This document shows positions 9,050 to 19,100 of a stretch of DNA of 64,000 nt, in pieces. Position numbers and translations under genes: made by a program. Every line of letters begins with the position of its first letter. The stretch's first letter is position 1. Source of the stretch: VXPQ01 sp965223485. GTDB taxonomy: Bacteria > Bacteroidota > Rhodothermia > Rhodothermales > VXPQ01. Under the pieces are notes generated by a model. The model saw only the letters and a program-made list of their open reading frames with translations. It was not told the origin of the DNA and did no database searches. The stretch is taken from NCBI GenBank assembly GCA_965223485.1, contig OZ244993.1, positions 1,426,001 to 1,490,000 of the forward strand, read 5' to 3'.

Positions 9050-9078
9050 TTGATTTTTATATGATCCGTTGCTACAAT
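9050..9078 (+). promoter_or_regulatory. Sigma-70-like promoter upstream of the secreted metallopeptidase
   Basis: TTGATT (9050-9055), a 17-base spacer and TACAAT (9073-9078), followed by an AT-rich stretch. It is about 270 bases upstream of the likely start at 9356 and in the right direction. Confidence 0.45.
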
Positions 9079-9355
9079 ATTAATAATTAAAGTTCATGTG
9101 CGTATCCGGGGTTGCCGATACCCCATGACCAGCGACAAAAGCCCCTGAGTAACTGGCCAAAGCGCTGACCGCGCCGGTTTGAAAAAGGGATGGCCCGCAA
9201 ATGGTTACTATTCGATATAAGCACCTTCTCGATGGTTCGGGAGTGAACTCGGTGGACCGACGAGCCACTGGGCTATGATGGCGTCTCGCACCTCAGGTCT
9301 TCCGGAAGTTTCATCCACTTCTCGCATTAGACAGTCAAGAAACGGTGGTTCCCCA

Positions 9356-10495
9356 ATGAGATGTCGCCGAACCCTCATCTCGCTGCCCGCAGTTCTCGTG
9401 GCCGTAGCCTTGGTGTGGGCGTGCGGCGGCGACAGCGCCGCAGCCCCGGTGGAGCCCCCACCCCGTCCGACGACGGTGGACGCGTCGGGTCTCGTGACGG
9501 CCGTCCGAGGGGGCAACGCCGTGATCGCGGCAACCTACGAGGAAAACACGGCCGACTTGGTCATCCCCGTGTGGATCTCCACGCTCAGCGAGGGATCGTT
9601 GCGGGTGCTGTATGTAGTGCCCGCCGATCGGGAGTTTCGCGACGACTACAGTGACGGCATTTCGAAGGTGATCGTGGATGTCCAGGAGTGGTACCGCCAG
9701 CAGCTTGACAGCTTGACGTTCGACATCTACAGCGTCATACCGGAACAGTGTCACCTGCCCGAAGGCGAGGATTACTACAGCCATGGCGACATCTGGAAAA
9801 AAGTCCTGACGGACGTGCAGTCCTGCGCGCCGGTACGCGGCAATACCTCGCGGTTCACATGGGCACTCTACGTCGATGCCAAGGAACGCCCTGGGGAGCC
9901 GCATGAACTGGGACGAGGTGGACCAGGTCTCACCATGATGGGAAGAAAGGATCTGAAGGGTTTGTCGAATCCAGGATCGGGGACTTTTGGCCGCTGGATG
10001 GGCGGAACCGCGCACGAGCTCGGGCACACTTTTGGACTCCCGCATCCGCCCGGATGTGACCACGGGTTGCCGACCTGTGACTATCGAGCACTGATGTGGA
10101 CCGGGTACGTCAATTACCCGAACACCTATCTGCGCGACGACGAGAAGGCGATTCTGCGGCGGTCGCCGTTCATCAAGGCGCCGGTTCCTGTGGGTGTTGA
10201 AGAGGATGGCCTGCCTGATACATTCGCGCTCGATCAGAACTATCCGAACCCTTTCAACCCGTCGACAGACATTACATTTTCCCTGGACGAGCCATCTGAC
10301 GTCAAGCTGGCGATCTACAATATCCTGGGTCAGGCCGTAAGAGAATTGGCAAGCGGATCTTTGACGGCCGGCTCATACAAATATCGCTGGGACGGTAGAA
10401 ACGATGTCGGGCTTGCTGTTACGAGCGGACTGTATATCTACACGCTTAGTACCGGGAGCAGATCCGTTTCCAGGAAGATGATCCTGGTTAAATAG
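9356..10495 (+). CDS. Secreted metzincin-like metallopeptidase with T9SS sorting domain
   Basis: From the ATG at 9356 (379 residues) the protein begins with a lipoprotein-type signal (MRCRR, hydrophobic core, lipobox LVWAC with Cys23). A short piece resembling the end of a BIG2 Ig-like domain follows (VDASGLVTAVRGG at ~41-53), apparently lacking its first half. The catalytic motif HELGHTFGLPH at 220-230 fits the metzincin HExxHxxGxxH pattern; the downstream Met-turn could be LMWTG. The last ~90 residues are a type A T9SS sorting domain (NYPNPFNPSTDITFSL ... MILVK). Having both a lipobox and a T9SS tail is unusual. Expected location: cell surface or secreted. An earlier ATG at 9275 gives a less credible leader. 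Confidence 0.85.
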   Translation: MRCRRTLISLPAVLVAVALVWACGGDSAAAPVEPPPRPTTVDASGLVTAVRGGNAVIAATYEENTADLVIPVWISTLSEGSLRVLYVVPADREFRDDYSDGISKVIVDVQEWYRQQLDSLTFDIYSVIPEQCHLPEGEDYYSHGDIWKKVLTDVQSCAPVRGNTSRFTWALYVDAKERPGEPHELGRGGPGLTMMGRKDLKGLSNPGSGTFGRWMGGTAHELGHTFGLPHPPGCDHGLPTCDYRALMWTGYVNYPNTYLRDDEKAILRRSPFIKAPVPVGVEEDGLPDTFALDQNYPNPFNPSTDITFSLDEPSDVKLAIYNILGQAVRELASGSLTAGSYKYRWDGRNDVGLAVTSGLYIYTLSTGSRSVSRKMILVK

Positions 10496-10508
10496 ATGTG
10501 TTACTGTT

Positions 10509-10552
10509 ACTGTATCGGAGTGGGCCTTAATGCAGGTCTACTCCGATACGGT
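10509..10552. terminator. Strong hairpin after the metallopeptidase gene
   Basis: Arms ACTGTATCGGAGT (10509-10521) and ACTCCGATACGGT (10540-10552) pair over 13 positions with one mismatch around an 18-base loop, 14 bases past the stop codon. No T-run follows, so it may be a processing or stability hairpin rather than a classic terminator. Confidence 0.5.
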
Positions 10553-10714
10553 ACCCCTCCCTCTTCCCGAATTCATCCGGAAACCCAAACCTTGACGAAA
10601 TCGTAACGTATGCCACAGAGTTATCCGCATCAATCCGGCTCTGTGGTAGCGCGCCGTACTGCGCCGACGTTCCGGACACCCGCCCCCGCATCCATCATTC
10701 ATCCGCCATAACCC

Positions 10715-12307
10715 ATGAGCGCCCGTACCATTCTGGTCATCTTTTTCCTTCTTCTCGCCTGTATGCTCCCCGTGTACATGGCTCCCGCGCAAGAACAAGA
10801 CCTGCTTGACCGGTTCGAAGAGCGCGTCACGGAGTTCACCCTCGACAACGGGCTGCGCTTCATCGTGATCGAACGCCACGATGCGCCCGTCGCTACGTTC
10901 TACACCTATGCCGATGTGGGGTCGGTAGACGAGGTCAAGGGCATTACGGGGCTGGCGCACATGTTCGAGCACATGGCCTTCAAGGGGACATCTGCTATCG
11001 GCACGACGGATCACGCCGCAGAACAGGCTGCCCTCGACCAGGTTGACGCTGCCTACAACATGCTCAAGGCCGAGCAGCACAAGGGCCGCCACGCCGATCC
11101 CGACAAGATCGCCGAACTGGAAGCGGCGTTCGCTGCAGCCCGCGACGCTGCACAGGAATACAGCACCCCCGAATTCGAGGAAGCGCTCGAACGCAACGGC
11201 GGCACGGGGCTCAACGCATCCACGGCAAACGACCGGACCGATTATTTCGTAAGCCTGCCGGTCAATCGCACCGAACTCTGGTTTTCTCTTGAGTCGGAGC
11301 GGTTTCTGGACCCTGTTCTGCGGGAATTCTACATCGAACGCGACGTGGTGGCCGAGGAGCGCCGCATGCGCACCGAGAGCAGCCCCTTCGGACGTCTCCT
11401 CGAGGAGTTCTGGACTACAGCGTTCAAGGCGCATCCGTACGGCGAGCCCGGCATCGGCCATATGTCGGACATCCAGTCCTATACGCGGGCCGAGGCGGTG
11501 GATTTCTTCGAGAAATACTACAATCCCGCCAACCTGATCGTGGCGATCGCCGGCGATGTGGATCCGGACGAAATTCGCACGCTGGCCGAAACCTATTTCG
11601 GGAGGCTTCCCGCAGGCGCCAGACCCGATCCCGTGGAAACGGTCGAACCCCCGCAGATTGCCGAGCGCCGCGTCGTGATCGAGGAGCAGAGCCAGCCGAT
11701 CGTCGTTGCCGGGTGGCACAAGGGCAGCGTGAATCATCCCGATCAGGCCGCGTACGACATACTGGAACGCATCCTCAGCGATGGGCGGACCAGCCGCATC
11801 TACCGGGATGTCGTCGAGGAAAAACAAATCGCCCTGCAGGCGCAGGCGCTGAACGGCTTCCCCGGCATGAACAAGTACCCGCACCTGTTCCTGATCTACG
11901 GAGTGATCAATCAGGGGCATACGACAGGGGAATTCGAAGAGGCGACATATGCGATTCTCGAGGACATCGGGGAGAACGGCGTCATGGCGGAGGAAATCGA
12001 ACGGGCGAAAACGCAAGCCCGCGCCCAGCTGGTGCGCCAGTTGCAGTCGAACACCGGGCTAACCGTGCTCTTTTCCTATCATGAGGCGGTGACCGGCGAC
12101 TGGAGCGACATTTTCACCTATCTCGACAAGATCGAGCAGGTCTCCGGCGAGGATATCCAGCGCGTGATCGGGGAAACCTTTACGAAGTCCAACCGGACCG
12201 TCGCGATGATCAGCACCACGACGCCCGATATGGAGGAGGAGATGGAAGACGAAGAGGATATGGAGGAAGACATGGAAGAAGACATGGACGAGGAGGCCTC
12301 GAACTGA
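10715..12307 (+). CDS. M16 family zinc peptidase, active subunit
   Basis: A secreted M16 (insulinase/pitrilysin-like) peptidase of 530 residues. An N-terminal hydrophobic segment with MAPAQEQ near residue 22 is the signal peptide. The inverted zinc motif HMFEH is at 82-86, with the conserved GTSA..G after it and the third ligand probably in AEERRMRTES about 130 residues later. Residues ~100-160 carry an inserted charged helical segment. The C-terminus ends in an extreme Met/Glu/Asp tail (MEEEMEDEEDMEEDMEED), not typical of the family. It lies directly upstream of a second M16 gene lacking the zinc motif, as in heterodimeric M16 peptidases with one catalytic and one structural subunit. Probably periplasmic. 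Confidence 0.9.
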   Translation: MSARTILVIFFLLLACMLPVYMAPAQEQDLLDRFEERVTEFTLDNGLRFIVIERHDAPVATFYTYADVGSVDEVKGITGLAHMFEHMAFKGTSAIGTTDHAAEQAALDQVDAAYNMLKAEQHKGRHADPDKIAELEAAFAAARDAAQEYSTPEFEEALERNGGTGLNASTANDRTDYFVSLPVNRTELWFSLESERFLDPVLREFYIERDVVAEERRMRTESSPFGRLLEEFWTTAFKAHPYGEPGIGHMSDIQSYTRAEAVDFFEKYYNPANLIVAIAGDVDPDEIRTLAETYFGRLPAGARPDPVETVEPPQIAERRVVIEEQSQPIVVAGWHKGSVNHPDQAAYDILERILSDGRTSRIYRDVVEEKQIALQAQALNGFPGMNKYPHLFLIYGVINQGHTTGEFEEATYAILEDIGENGVMAEEIERAKTQARAQLVRQLQSNTGLTVLFSYHEAVTGDWSDIFTYLDKIEQVSGEDIQRVIGETFTKSNRTVAMISTTTPDMEEEMEDEEDMEEDMEEDMDEEASN

Positions 12308-12383
12308 CATGCGCCTGCACATGAACCATCCGACTTCGCCATTTTCCGGAACCCCCGTTTCAAGCACCAAATCCTGTGACGCC

Positions 12384-14516
12384 ATGACACGCTCTGTGTA
12401 TCGGATACTGACCGCCTGCATCGTTGCCGCACTGTGCACGTTGCCCACCCTCGCGCAATCCCATTATGCGGATATCGACGCGCCGCCGCTTCCCGAATTC
12501 GACATTCCGGAGCCGGAGCAGGTAACGCTCCCCAACGGCATGGTCGTCTTTCTCATCGAGAACCATGAATTGCCGCTCATCGCAATGTCGGCGCGCGTGG
12601 GCGTGGGCGCTCTCTATGAACCTGCCGACAAGGTCGGGCTGGCTTCCATAGCCGGCCAGGTCATGCGCACCGGCGGCACGGAGAACGTGGACGCCGACGC
12701 CCTGAACCTGCAATTGGAAAACATGGGCGCCCAGATCGAAGCTTCGATCGGGACGGTTTCCGGTCAGGTGTTCATGTCCTCCCTGACCGAGACGGTGGAC
12801 GATGTGCTGCCGTTGTTCGCCGATGTGCTTATGCATCCCGCGTTTCCCGAGGACAAGATAGATCTTGCGAAAACCCAGGCGAAATCGGGAATCTCTCGGC
12901 GCAACGATCAGGCCCAGTCCATCGTGAATCGCGAATTCGACAAGTTGTTGTACGGGGCCGATTCTCCGTATGCGCGGCATACCGAATACGCGACCATCGA
13001 CGCCATCGAACGCCAGGATATGGTGGATTTTCACGGGCAGTATTTCCTCCCGAACAATACGATTCTGGGGGTATGGGGGGATTTCGATACCGGAGAGATG
13101 GTGGCGAAGCTCGAAAACGCCTTTGCCGCATGGCAACCGCAGGAGGATTTCGTGCGTCCGACGCAACCGTCGCCCGATACGGGTTCCGAGTACGGGGTGT
13201 ACTATGCGCCCAAGGCGGATGTGACGCAGAGCGCCATTCTGATGGGGCACCCGGGCGAGATCACAAGGAATCACCCGGACTATTTTGCAGTCACCGTGAT
13301 GAATCAGGTGCTGAGCGGGTTTACAGGGCGGCTTTTCCAGAACGTTCGTGACGACAAGGGGCTCGCCTACTCGGTCTTCGGCGGCTACACCGCCAATTTC
13401 GAGCGTCCCGGGCAGTTCTATGCGGGCATCATGACGAAGTCGGAAACGACGGTGGACGGGACGGAAGCCGTGCGCGAGGAAATCGAAAAGATGCGCGCTG
13501 CGCCGCCGTCCGACGAGGAACTGGAACTGGCGAAGGACAACTACCTGAACAGTTTTGTCTTCAACTTCGATACGCGCCAGGAAATCGTTAATCGCATGAT
13601 GACCTATGCGTACTACGATTACCCGCTCGATTTCCTGAACCGGGTGCGGGAAGGCGTGCAGGCGGTAGATGCGAGCGAGGTGCACCGCGTGGCGCAGAAG
13701 TACCTCCGTCCGGACGATATGAAGATTCTCGCCGTTGGAAACGGGGACGATTTCGTGCGGCCGCTCACCGAGCTCGGCGAAGTGGAAACGATAGACATTG
13801 CCATTCCGACAGGCCGCGAGCCGGCGCCCGAGGCTACCGAGGAAACCCTTTCGGAAGGGCTGGAGCTCTTCCGGAAAGCCGTGGATGCGCTCGGCGGACA
13901 GGAAGCCTTTGCGGCCATCAAGACCTTACGCCAGTCCATGATGAGGACGGCGACTACCCCTGATGGCCAGCAGATAGAGATGGATATGATGCAGTATGTG
14001 GCGTATCCGGATCGGGTGCGTGTCGAAATGGAGCAACCGGGCTTTGGGCAGATCACCGTCGTCGCAAACGGAGACGACATCATGCTTGGCACCCCCCAGG
14101 GCGTGATGCCGGCGCCGCCACAGGTGCGCGACCAGTTCACGTCGCGGATGGATCGCGACATCATTTCCATGCTGGCCCGCGACGACCTCACGGTGCAGCA
14201 TCTGGGGCAGGAAGAACTCGATGGGGGGCGGACGGTGGAGGTGCTTTCCGTTACGATGCCGGATGTGGCGAACCCCATCCAGTTGCTGCTTGACCCCGGG
14301 ACGCACGAACCGGTCGGGGTGCGGTATCTCGAGGGGGCCGTGCAGGAACTCGTTATCATCACAGAGATGCAGGAGGTTGGCGGCGTACGGCTTCCGAGCA
14401 GGCTTGAAACGTACCAGGACGGTCAGCCTAGGGATTCTATGGAAATCGAAACCGAGATCAACGTCGATATGCCGGATCACCTCTTTATCCTCGAGACGTC
14501 CGGCGGGTCGTTTTAA
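12384..14516 (+). CDS. M16 family protein, inactive partner subunit with extra C-terminal domain
   Basis: From the ATG at 12384 (about 710 residues) the protein starts with a signal peptide (MTRSVYRILTACIVAAL ... LAQ). It has two M16-like halves, but where active subunits carry HxxEH it reads VGLASIAGQVMRTGGT, so both zinc-binding His and the catalytic Glu are absent. This fits the structural subunit of an M16 pair. After about residue 470 comes an extra domain of ~230 residues (from EGLELFRKAVDALGG), rich in beta strands, resembling the outer-membrane lipoprotein-sorting/LolA-like fold. It starts 76 bases after the active subunit gene. A longer in-frame start at 12309 lacks a signal sequence and was set aside. 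Confidence 0.88.
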   Translation: MTRSVYRILTACIVAALCTLPTLAQSHYADIDAPPLPEFDIPEPEQVTLPNGMVVFLIENHELPLIAMSARVGVGALYEPADKVGLASIAGQVMRTGGTENVDADALNLQLENMGAQIEASIGTVSGQVFMSSLTETVDDVLPLFADVLMHPAFPEDKIDLAKTQAKSGISRRNDQAQSIVNREFDKLLYGADSPYARHTEYATIDAIERQDMVDFHGQYFLPNNTILGVWGDFDTGEMVAKLENAFAAWQPQEDFVRPTQPSPDTGSEYGVYYAPKADVTQSAILMGHPGEITRNHPDYFAVTVMNQVLSGFTGRLFQNVRDDKGLAYSVFGGYTANFERPGQFYAGIMTKSETTVDGTEAVREEIEKMRAAPPSDEELELAKDNYLNSFVFNFDTRQEIVNRMMTYAYYDYPLDFLNRVREGVQAVDASEVHRVAQKYLRPDDMKILAVGNGDDFVRPLTELGEVETIDIAIPTGREPAPEATEETLSEGLELFRKAVDALGGQEAFAAIKTLRQSMMRTATTPDGQQIEMDMMQYVAYPDRVRVEMEQPGFGQITVVANGDDIMLGTPQGVMPAPPQVRDQFTSRMDRDIISMLARDDLTVQHLGQEELDGGRTVEVLSVTMPDVANPIQLLLDPGTHEPVGVRYLEGAVQELVIITEMQEVGGVRLPSRLETYQDGQPRDSMEIETEINVDMPDHLFILETSGGSF

Positions 14517-14534
14517 CGGTGTCCACAGGCTCCC

Positions 14535-15299
14535 ATGCTTGTCGAAATACTCCCGGATTATGACGCTGTCAGCGAACGGGCGGCCCGGCTTGTCTCCGAA
14601 GAGATACGCCGCCGCCCCGCCGCGGTCCTCGGCTGCGCGACAGGGAGTACGCCGATCGGTCTCTACCAACGCCTGATTTCGCGCGACGGCCCGGAAGCCC
14701 CGGATTTTTCAAGAGTCACCACGTTCAATCTCGATGAGTACGTGGGTTTGCCCCCCGAACACCCGCAGAGCTACTGGAATTTCATGCGGGAGCATCTTTT
14801 CGATCACGTAGGCATCCGGGCCGACCGGATTCATATACCGGACGGAATGGCCGCCGATCTCGACGCCGCTTGCGCCGCGTACGAACGGAGCATCGAGGAA
14901 GCCGGGGGCATCGATCTGCAGATTCTCGGCATCGGTTCCAATGCGCATCTTGCATTCAACGAACCGGGCTCCTCGCTCGGATCTCGCACGCGCGTCCAGA
15001 TACTGACCGCGAAAACGCTCGCCGACAACGCACGTTTTTTTGGCGAAGGGGAAGCGCCGCCCCGCGAGGCCGTCACGATGGGACTCGGCGCCATCATGGA
15101 GGCGCGCAAACTCCTGATGCTGGCGAGCGGAACGGGGAAGGCCGTCGCCGTCCGCGCTGCACTGGAGGGCCCCGTTACCGCCATGTGTCCGGCTTCCGTT
15201 CTGCAGATGCATCCTCATGCCCACATTCTGCTGGACGAAGCGGCCGCCTCCGCACTTGCGTACCGGCATCGCGACGGCATCGCCGAGCCGAAAGAGTAA
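14535..15299 (+). CDS. nagB: Glucosamine-6-phosphate deaminase
   Basis: This enzyme converts glucosamine-6-phosphate to fructose-6-phosphate and ammonia in amino-sugar catabolism, in the cytoplasm. Recognisable are GCATGSTPIGLY near 33-44 (phosphate binding), FNLDEYVGL near 64-72 with the catalytic Asp, and GIGSNAHLAFNEPGSSLGSRTR near 132-153 with the catalytic His and Glu. At 254 residues it has normal length. It starts 18 bases after the inactive M16 gene, so co-transcription is likely although no functional link is evident. Its last eight codons and the following bases are repeated at 28094-28165, showing that this is a rearrangement boundary. Confidence 0.93.
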   Translation: MLVEILPDYDAVSERAARLVSEEIRRRPAAVLGCATGSTPIGLYQRLISRDGPEAPDFSRVTTFNLDEYVGLPPEHPQSYWNFMREHLFDHVGIRADRIHIPDGMAADLDAACAAYERSIEEAGGIDLQILGIGSNAHLAFNEPGSSLGSRTRVQILTAKTLADNARFFGEGEAPPREAVTMGLGAIMEARKLLMLASGTGKAVAVRAALEGPVTAMCPASVLQMHPHAHILLDEAAASALAYRHRDGIAEPKE

Positions 15300-15345
15300 A
15301 GGCAGGGCAGGCGAGCGCGACTACGCGCCCGATACGTGCGCGTCT
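15274..15345. repeat. 72-bp direct repeat, copy A (nagB 3' end)
   Basis: The last codons of nagB plus 46 downstream bases match 28094-28165 at 64 of 72 positions, five of the eight differences clustered at 15306-15310. In copy B the same bases overlap the 3' end of the response regulator gene. The two copies bracket about 12.7 kb and suggest that nagB and the regulator were once convergent neighbours. Confidence 0.8.
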
Positions 15346-15372
15346 GTATAACGACAGCAAATTGGCACTAAA
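15345..15372 (+). repeat. Inverted-repeat end of a transposable element (left)
   Basis: TGTATAACGACAGCAAATTG and the next bases (GGCACTAAA) match, in reverse complement, the end at 27583-27610 (TGTAAAACGACAGCAAGTTG...). The left end abuts copy A of the 72-bp repeat exactly. A TG start and repeated GACAGCAA-TTGGCAC subterminal motifs are reminiscent of IS21-type ends, but no istA/istB gene is present. Confidence 0.6.
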
Positions 15373-15439
15373 ACCAAGGCGGGTAATCCTGGCTTTGCGA
15401 ACGAGTTGGGCATATCCCTTATAGGGATCGAAAGCGCCC

Positions 15440-15689
15440 TCCGTGTTTGTGCGCAAACATCTGTTGCGCCGGGACCTTGGCATTGCGCAGAATACGGCGT
15501 GGCACATGCTCCAGCGCATTCGCAAGGCATTCGAAGGCGACGACGACCCGCGTTCGGCGGCCCCGTGGAAGTGGATGGGATGTACGTAGGCGGCCTCGAA
15601 CGTAACAAGCACGAGAAGGACCGCTTGCACGCTGGGCGCGGGCCTGTGGGCAAGACAGCGGTTGCAGGAGCGAAGGATCGCAAGACGGG
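15440..15689 (+). mobile_element. Decayed IS1595-family transposase fragment
   Basis: One frame reads RKHLLRRDLGIAQNTAWHML..RIRKAFEGDDDP, then after a frameshift near 15545 another reads GGPVEVDGMYVGGLERNKH and GRGPVGKTAVAGAKDRKTGK. These match the IS1595 transposase core (GPVEVDETYVGGKE..NKH). The expected catalytic DET is DGM. The fragment stops abruptly at 15689 against an IS3-family end, so it is not functional. Confidence 0.75.
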
Positions 15690-15843
15690 CAAGGGCTACC
15701 TTCGCCTTGAACGAAGGACTGTGTGTTCTGCGTGTGCGTCTTGACATGGGTCTCGTCGGGTTGATCGGATCGGAACAAGGTCACAACACTACACCTTAAA
15801 TTCCGCGAAAATCTGTCCAATCAATCCGAACCACCTCTATGGA
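15690..15843 (-). mobile_element. Solo IS3-family end with orfA 5' fragment
   Basis: About 150 bases match the right end of the intact IS3-family element (21002-21151) closely, including the first codons of orfA (MSRRTRRTHSPSFKAKVALA on the minus strand) and the terminal repeat. The rest of the element is missing; the match begins where the IS1595 fragment ends. Confidence 0.8.
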
Positions 15844-15902
15844 AGCAAATAGAAATGAAAAAAATATTTATTAACCCTCAATTACCATGCAATGTACATA
15901 AT

Positions 15903-15941
15903 GATTTGCATATAATAGTCACAGATTTGCATGTATATAAT
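15903..15941 (+). promoter_or_regulatory. AT-rich control region upstream of the giant Ig-like gene
   Basis: GATTTGCAT occurs twice, at 15903-15911 and 15924-15932, exactly 21 bases (two helical turns) apart, each copy next to a TATAAT hexamer (15911-15916 and 15936-15941). The surrounding 15845-15955 is AT-rich. This may be a promoter with a phased regulator site. No good -35 is seen. Confidence 0.35.
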
Positions 15942-16111
15942 TACAAAGGCTGCGCCAACATATGACGGAGTGAGCACGGTCAAGCCGAGTCGTTGCCCTT
16001 ATGTGTGCACCGGAGAGTAAGGCTGGGGGGGGTGAAGCCGTCAGGCGCCTTGGCTGGAGTCGAGGAAGCAACTGGAAGCTTGGAAACTTTTGTATAATCC
16101 TCCAATCCAGT

Positions 16112-19100
16112 ATGCGTTCGGGATTTATCTGTCGTTTCGGCCCCTCGACCAAGTGCCTGGTTTGTGGGCTCGCGCTGCTGGCCCTGTTGCTCCCATCGCT
16201 GTCACACGCCCAGGTCATTGAGGAAGACGGGTTTCCTGTAAAAGGCGGCGGCATTGGGGGCGAGCCGTTTTCCTTGTCTTGTCCACCTCGTCTTTATATT
16301 GAAGCGGGGGAATCCGTTCTGTTTTCGTGTTCTGCGACAAGCGTTCCCGAAGAAGGCGTTCGCTACGAGTGGGAGTCGCTCTCGGGCGACGGGCTCCGTC
16401 TTTTGAGCGACGCGAACGAGCGTTCGCCGCTGTTCACGGCTCCTGTGTCGGGAGAGGGCGCGGAATACGTGTATCGCCTGACGGCTATGTCTGTAGGCGT
16501 GTACGAGACGGCTTCGGTGACGGTTGTCGTTGGCGGCGTTTCGGGTGGTTCTGTTCAGGACAGGGGCAAGTCGCCGGGTTTGCCGGAGGGGTGCGATTCG
16601 TTTGGGGCGTTTGAGGGGTTTCGGGAAGGTTGCGTTGGGGAGGATAAGGCGCCTGGGGCCTTCGAGCCTTTCGAGGGCGGTTTCGAAGGGGAAGAGGGTC
16701 CGGGCCTTCTTTTCCCGGAAGCGCCCGGCCTGCCCGATCGGCCTTCCGGGCCTGTTCGAGGCGGCGGGCCCAGTCGTCAGGCGCCTCCCTATCTGGAGTG
16801 CCCTGTGGCGGTGTTTCTGGAGGAGTTGGAGACCGGCGCGATCGAGTGTTACGCATCGGACGCGGCGGGTGAGGAATATCTGGAGTATTCGTGGGAGCCT
16901 GTAGGCAGTACGACGCGGGACTATCTGGACAATCCCCGCTTGCTCCCCGAGGATGCTCCGAACCCGTCGGTAGTGGCTCCTGAGGCGCCCGTGTACGAAA
17001 CGCTGGAGTCGTTCCGTTCGGGGGAGACGACGTTTCGTTACCGGTACCGATTGACGGCGACCTCCCGCGCGACGGGCCTTTCGTCGCGCGAGGAGGTGGA
17101 GGTGTACGTATCGAGCAGTCGCCCGAGCGTGTATTGTCCGTTGGAGGTAGTGGTGGAAGAGGGCGAGACGATTGTGCTTGACTGTGAGGGGGTGGATCCG
17201 CTGTCGCATCGTATGGACTACGACGAGGAAGGAGCGTCGATATTGTGGGAATGGGAGGGCCTGTGGGGAACGAGTACGGCGCCTCTTGCAGCGACGCACC
17301 TGTCGTCTCCGTTGTTTACGGCTCCTCTTGGCAGTGCAGGCAAGCAGTACCATTACATAGCGAGCATGACGTCTTCGGCTTCGGGCGTGCCCCGCATGGC
17401 AAGGCGAAGAGTGAGCGTGACGGTCAACGAAGGCGAAGGGGCAGGCGTTGAAGTCCTTGACGAGGTTGCAGCGGACGGCTCGTCGTCGATGTCCGGTACG
17501 TCTCTCCCCGATGTCGAGTGGCCTAGAATAACCTGCAACGGCGAGTACGACGAGGACTTGCCTCAAGAGTTCTCTTTTCATGTTCATGCAGGAACGGGCA
17601 GTTTGACCCTGGACTGCGAAGCGTACGGCGGCCAAAATGAGTACGATGCCACCTACACGTACAGATGGACTGCGGCGGGAGGCGATACGCCGGATACGGC
17701 GCTTTTGAGCGCTACGAATATTCGCAATCCTGTGTTCGATGTGCCGGATGAGGTTTCCGGTACGGTCACGCGCAGGTACGATCTCAAAGCAGAGATAGAT
17801 TATCAGCCTCATGTTACTAGAGCAATAACAGCGAGCGTAGAAGTAAATGTGATGCCTCCTTCTTCGATTATCTGCACGGCCCCCGATCCGGTGTACGAAG
17901 GCTCGGGCGCGTTGACGCTGATCTGCTCGGTGACAGATGAGCCAACGGGTGCTACGTACGCGTGGGCGGCTCGCGGCAGCACGTCGGGTACGAGTCTGTT
18001 GAGCAGCACGACTATCCTGAAACCGACGTTCGATGTGCCGGACGATATTGATGAGCCGAGCGGAGCGGATAAGGACTACGAGTACACGGTGACGATGTCC
18101 GCCACGGATATCTCTGACATCACCGATGATGTCACCGTCACGGTACTGGAGAAGCCGGATATAGTTGTCACCTGCCTTGACAACTCCTATTCGGTGGATG
18201 AGGGCGATGGCCTTGCTCTTGTTTGCGAGGCTTCGGGTGCGCCGGGGGTAAATCCACAATATACGTGGTCCTGGTCTCCGACCAATGATGTTACGGGCCA
18301 AGCCATACCTCTTGCCACCAGCCGCGCGCCCACGTTCGCTGCGCCTGACGATGTAGACCGCGATACGACCTATGCGTACAGGGTGACGGCTACGGCGGCG
18401 AATGCGGATGACGGTACTGCCGAGGTTACGGTGACGGTGAGGGATACGGATTCGGCGGATCCTTCGCTCACCTGTACGGATAGCGAGGTATACGAGGGCA
18501 CGGCTGATTTTACGCTCAACTGTTCGGTGACGAATGAGCCGTCTGGCGCTACGTACGCATGGGCGGCTCGCGGCGGCACGTCGGATACGTCGCTTTTGAC
18601 TTCCGGTACGGACACGCCCACGCCGACGTTTTCCGTGCTGAACAATTTGGATGTGGACACGGACTACGAATACACGGTTACGATGTCGGCTACGGGCATC
18701 ACCGATGCCACCCAGGATGTGAAAGTAACGGTGCTGGAGAAGCCGGATATCCATTGTGTTCTTCCAGGAAGAGGACCTCATTTTGCAACAGCATTCACTG
18801 TGAATGAAGGCCATCCGGATATCCTAATATCCTTTTGTGGCGGAGGACAGTGGACAGGTGCGCCAGGTGTTAATCCCGTCTATACATTCGCATGGAGAGC
18901 ACGCGGCAGTACGCCGGATACACGCCGGCTTAGTGCGACGAACATAGAATCTCCGATATTTGACATGCCGGATGCGGTGGACAAGAACGAGGAGTACGGG
19001 TACACGCTGACAGTGAGCGCAGAGAACGCGGATGAGGCTTCGGTGTGGTGGATTGTGACTGTGCGGAACAAGCCTGATATAACGGTCACATGTGAAGACA

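Noticed and set aside
10538..13685. Long minus-strand frames (10538-12016, 12360-13685) opposite the M16 pair
   Set aside because: Antisense to two M16 genes with signal peptides and clear family features; no motif in the shadow frames.
16001..16111. Earlier start codon for the Ig-like gene
   Set aside because: The extra 37 residues would place the signal peptide internally; the ATG at 16112 puts it at the N-terminus.
16202..18814. 870-codon minus-strand frame opposite the Ig-like gene
   Set aside because: Shadow of the repetitive Ig-like coding sequence; Arg/His-rich repeats with no domain or start signal.
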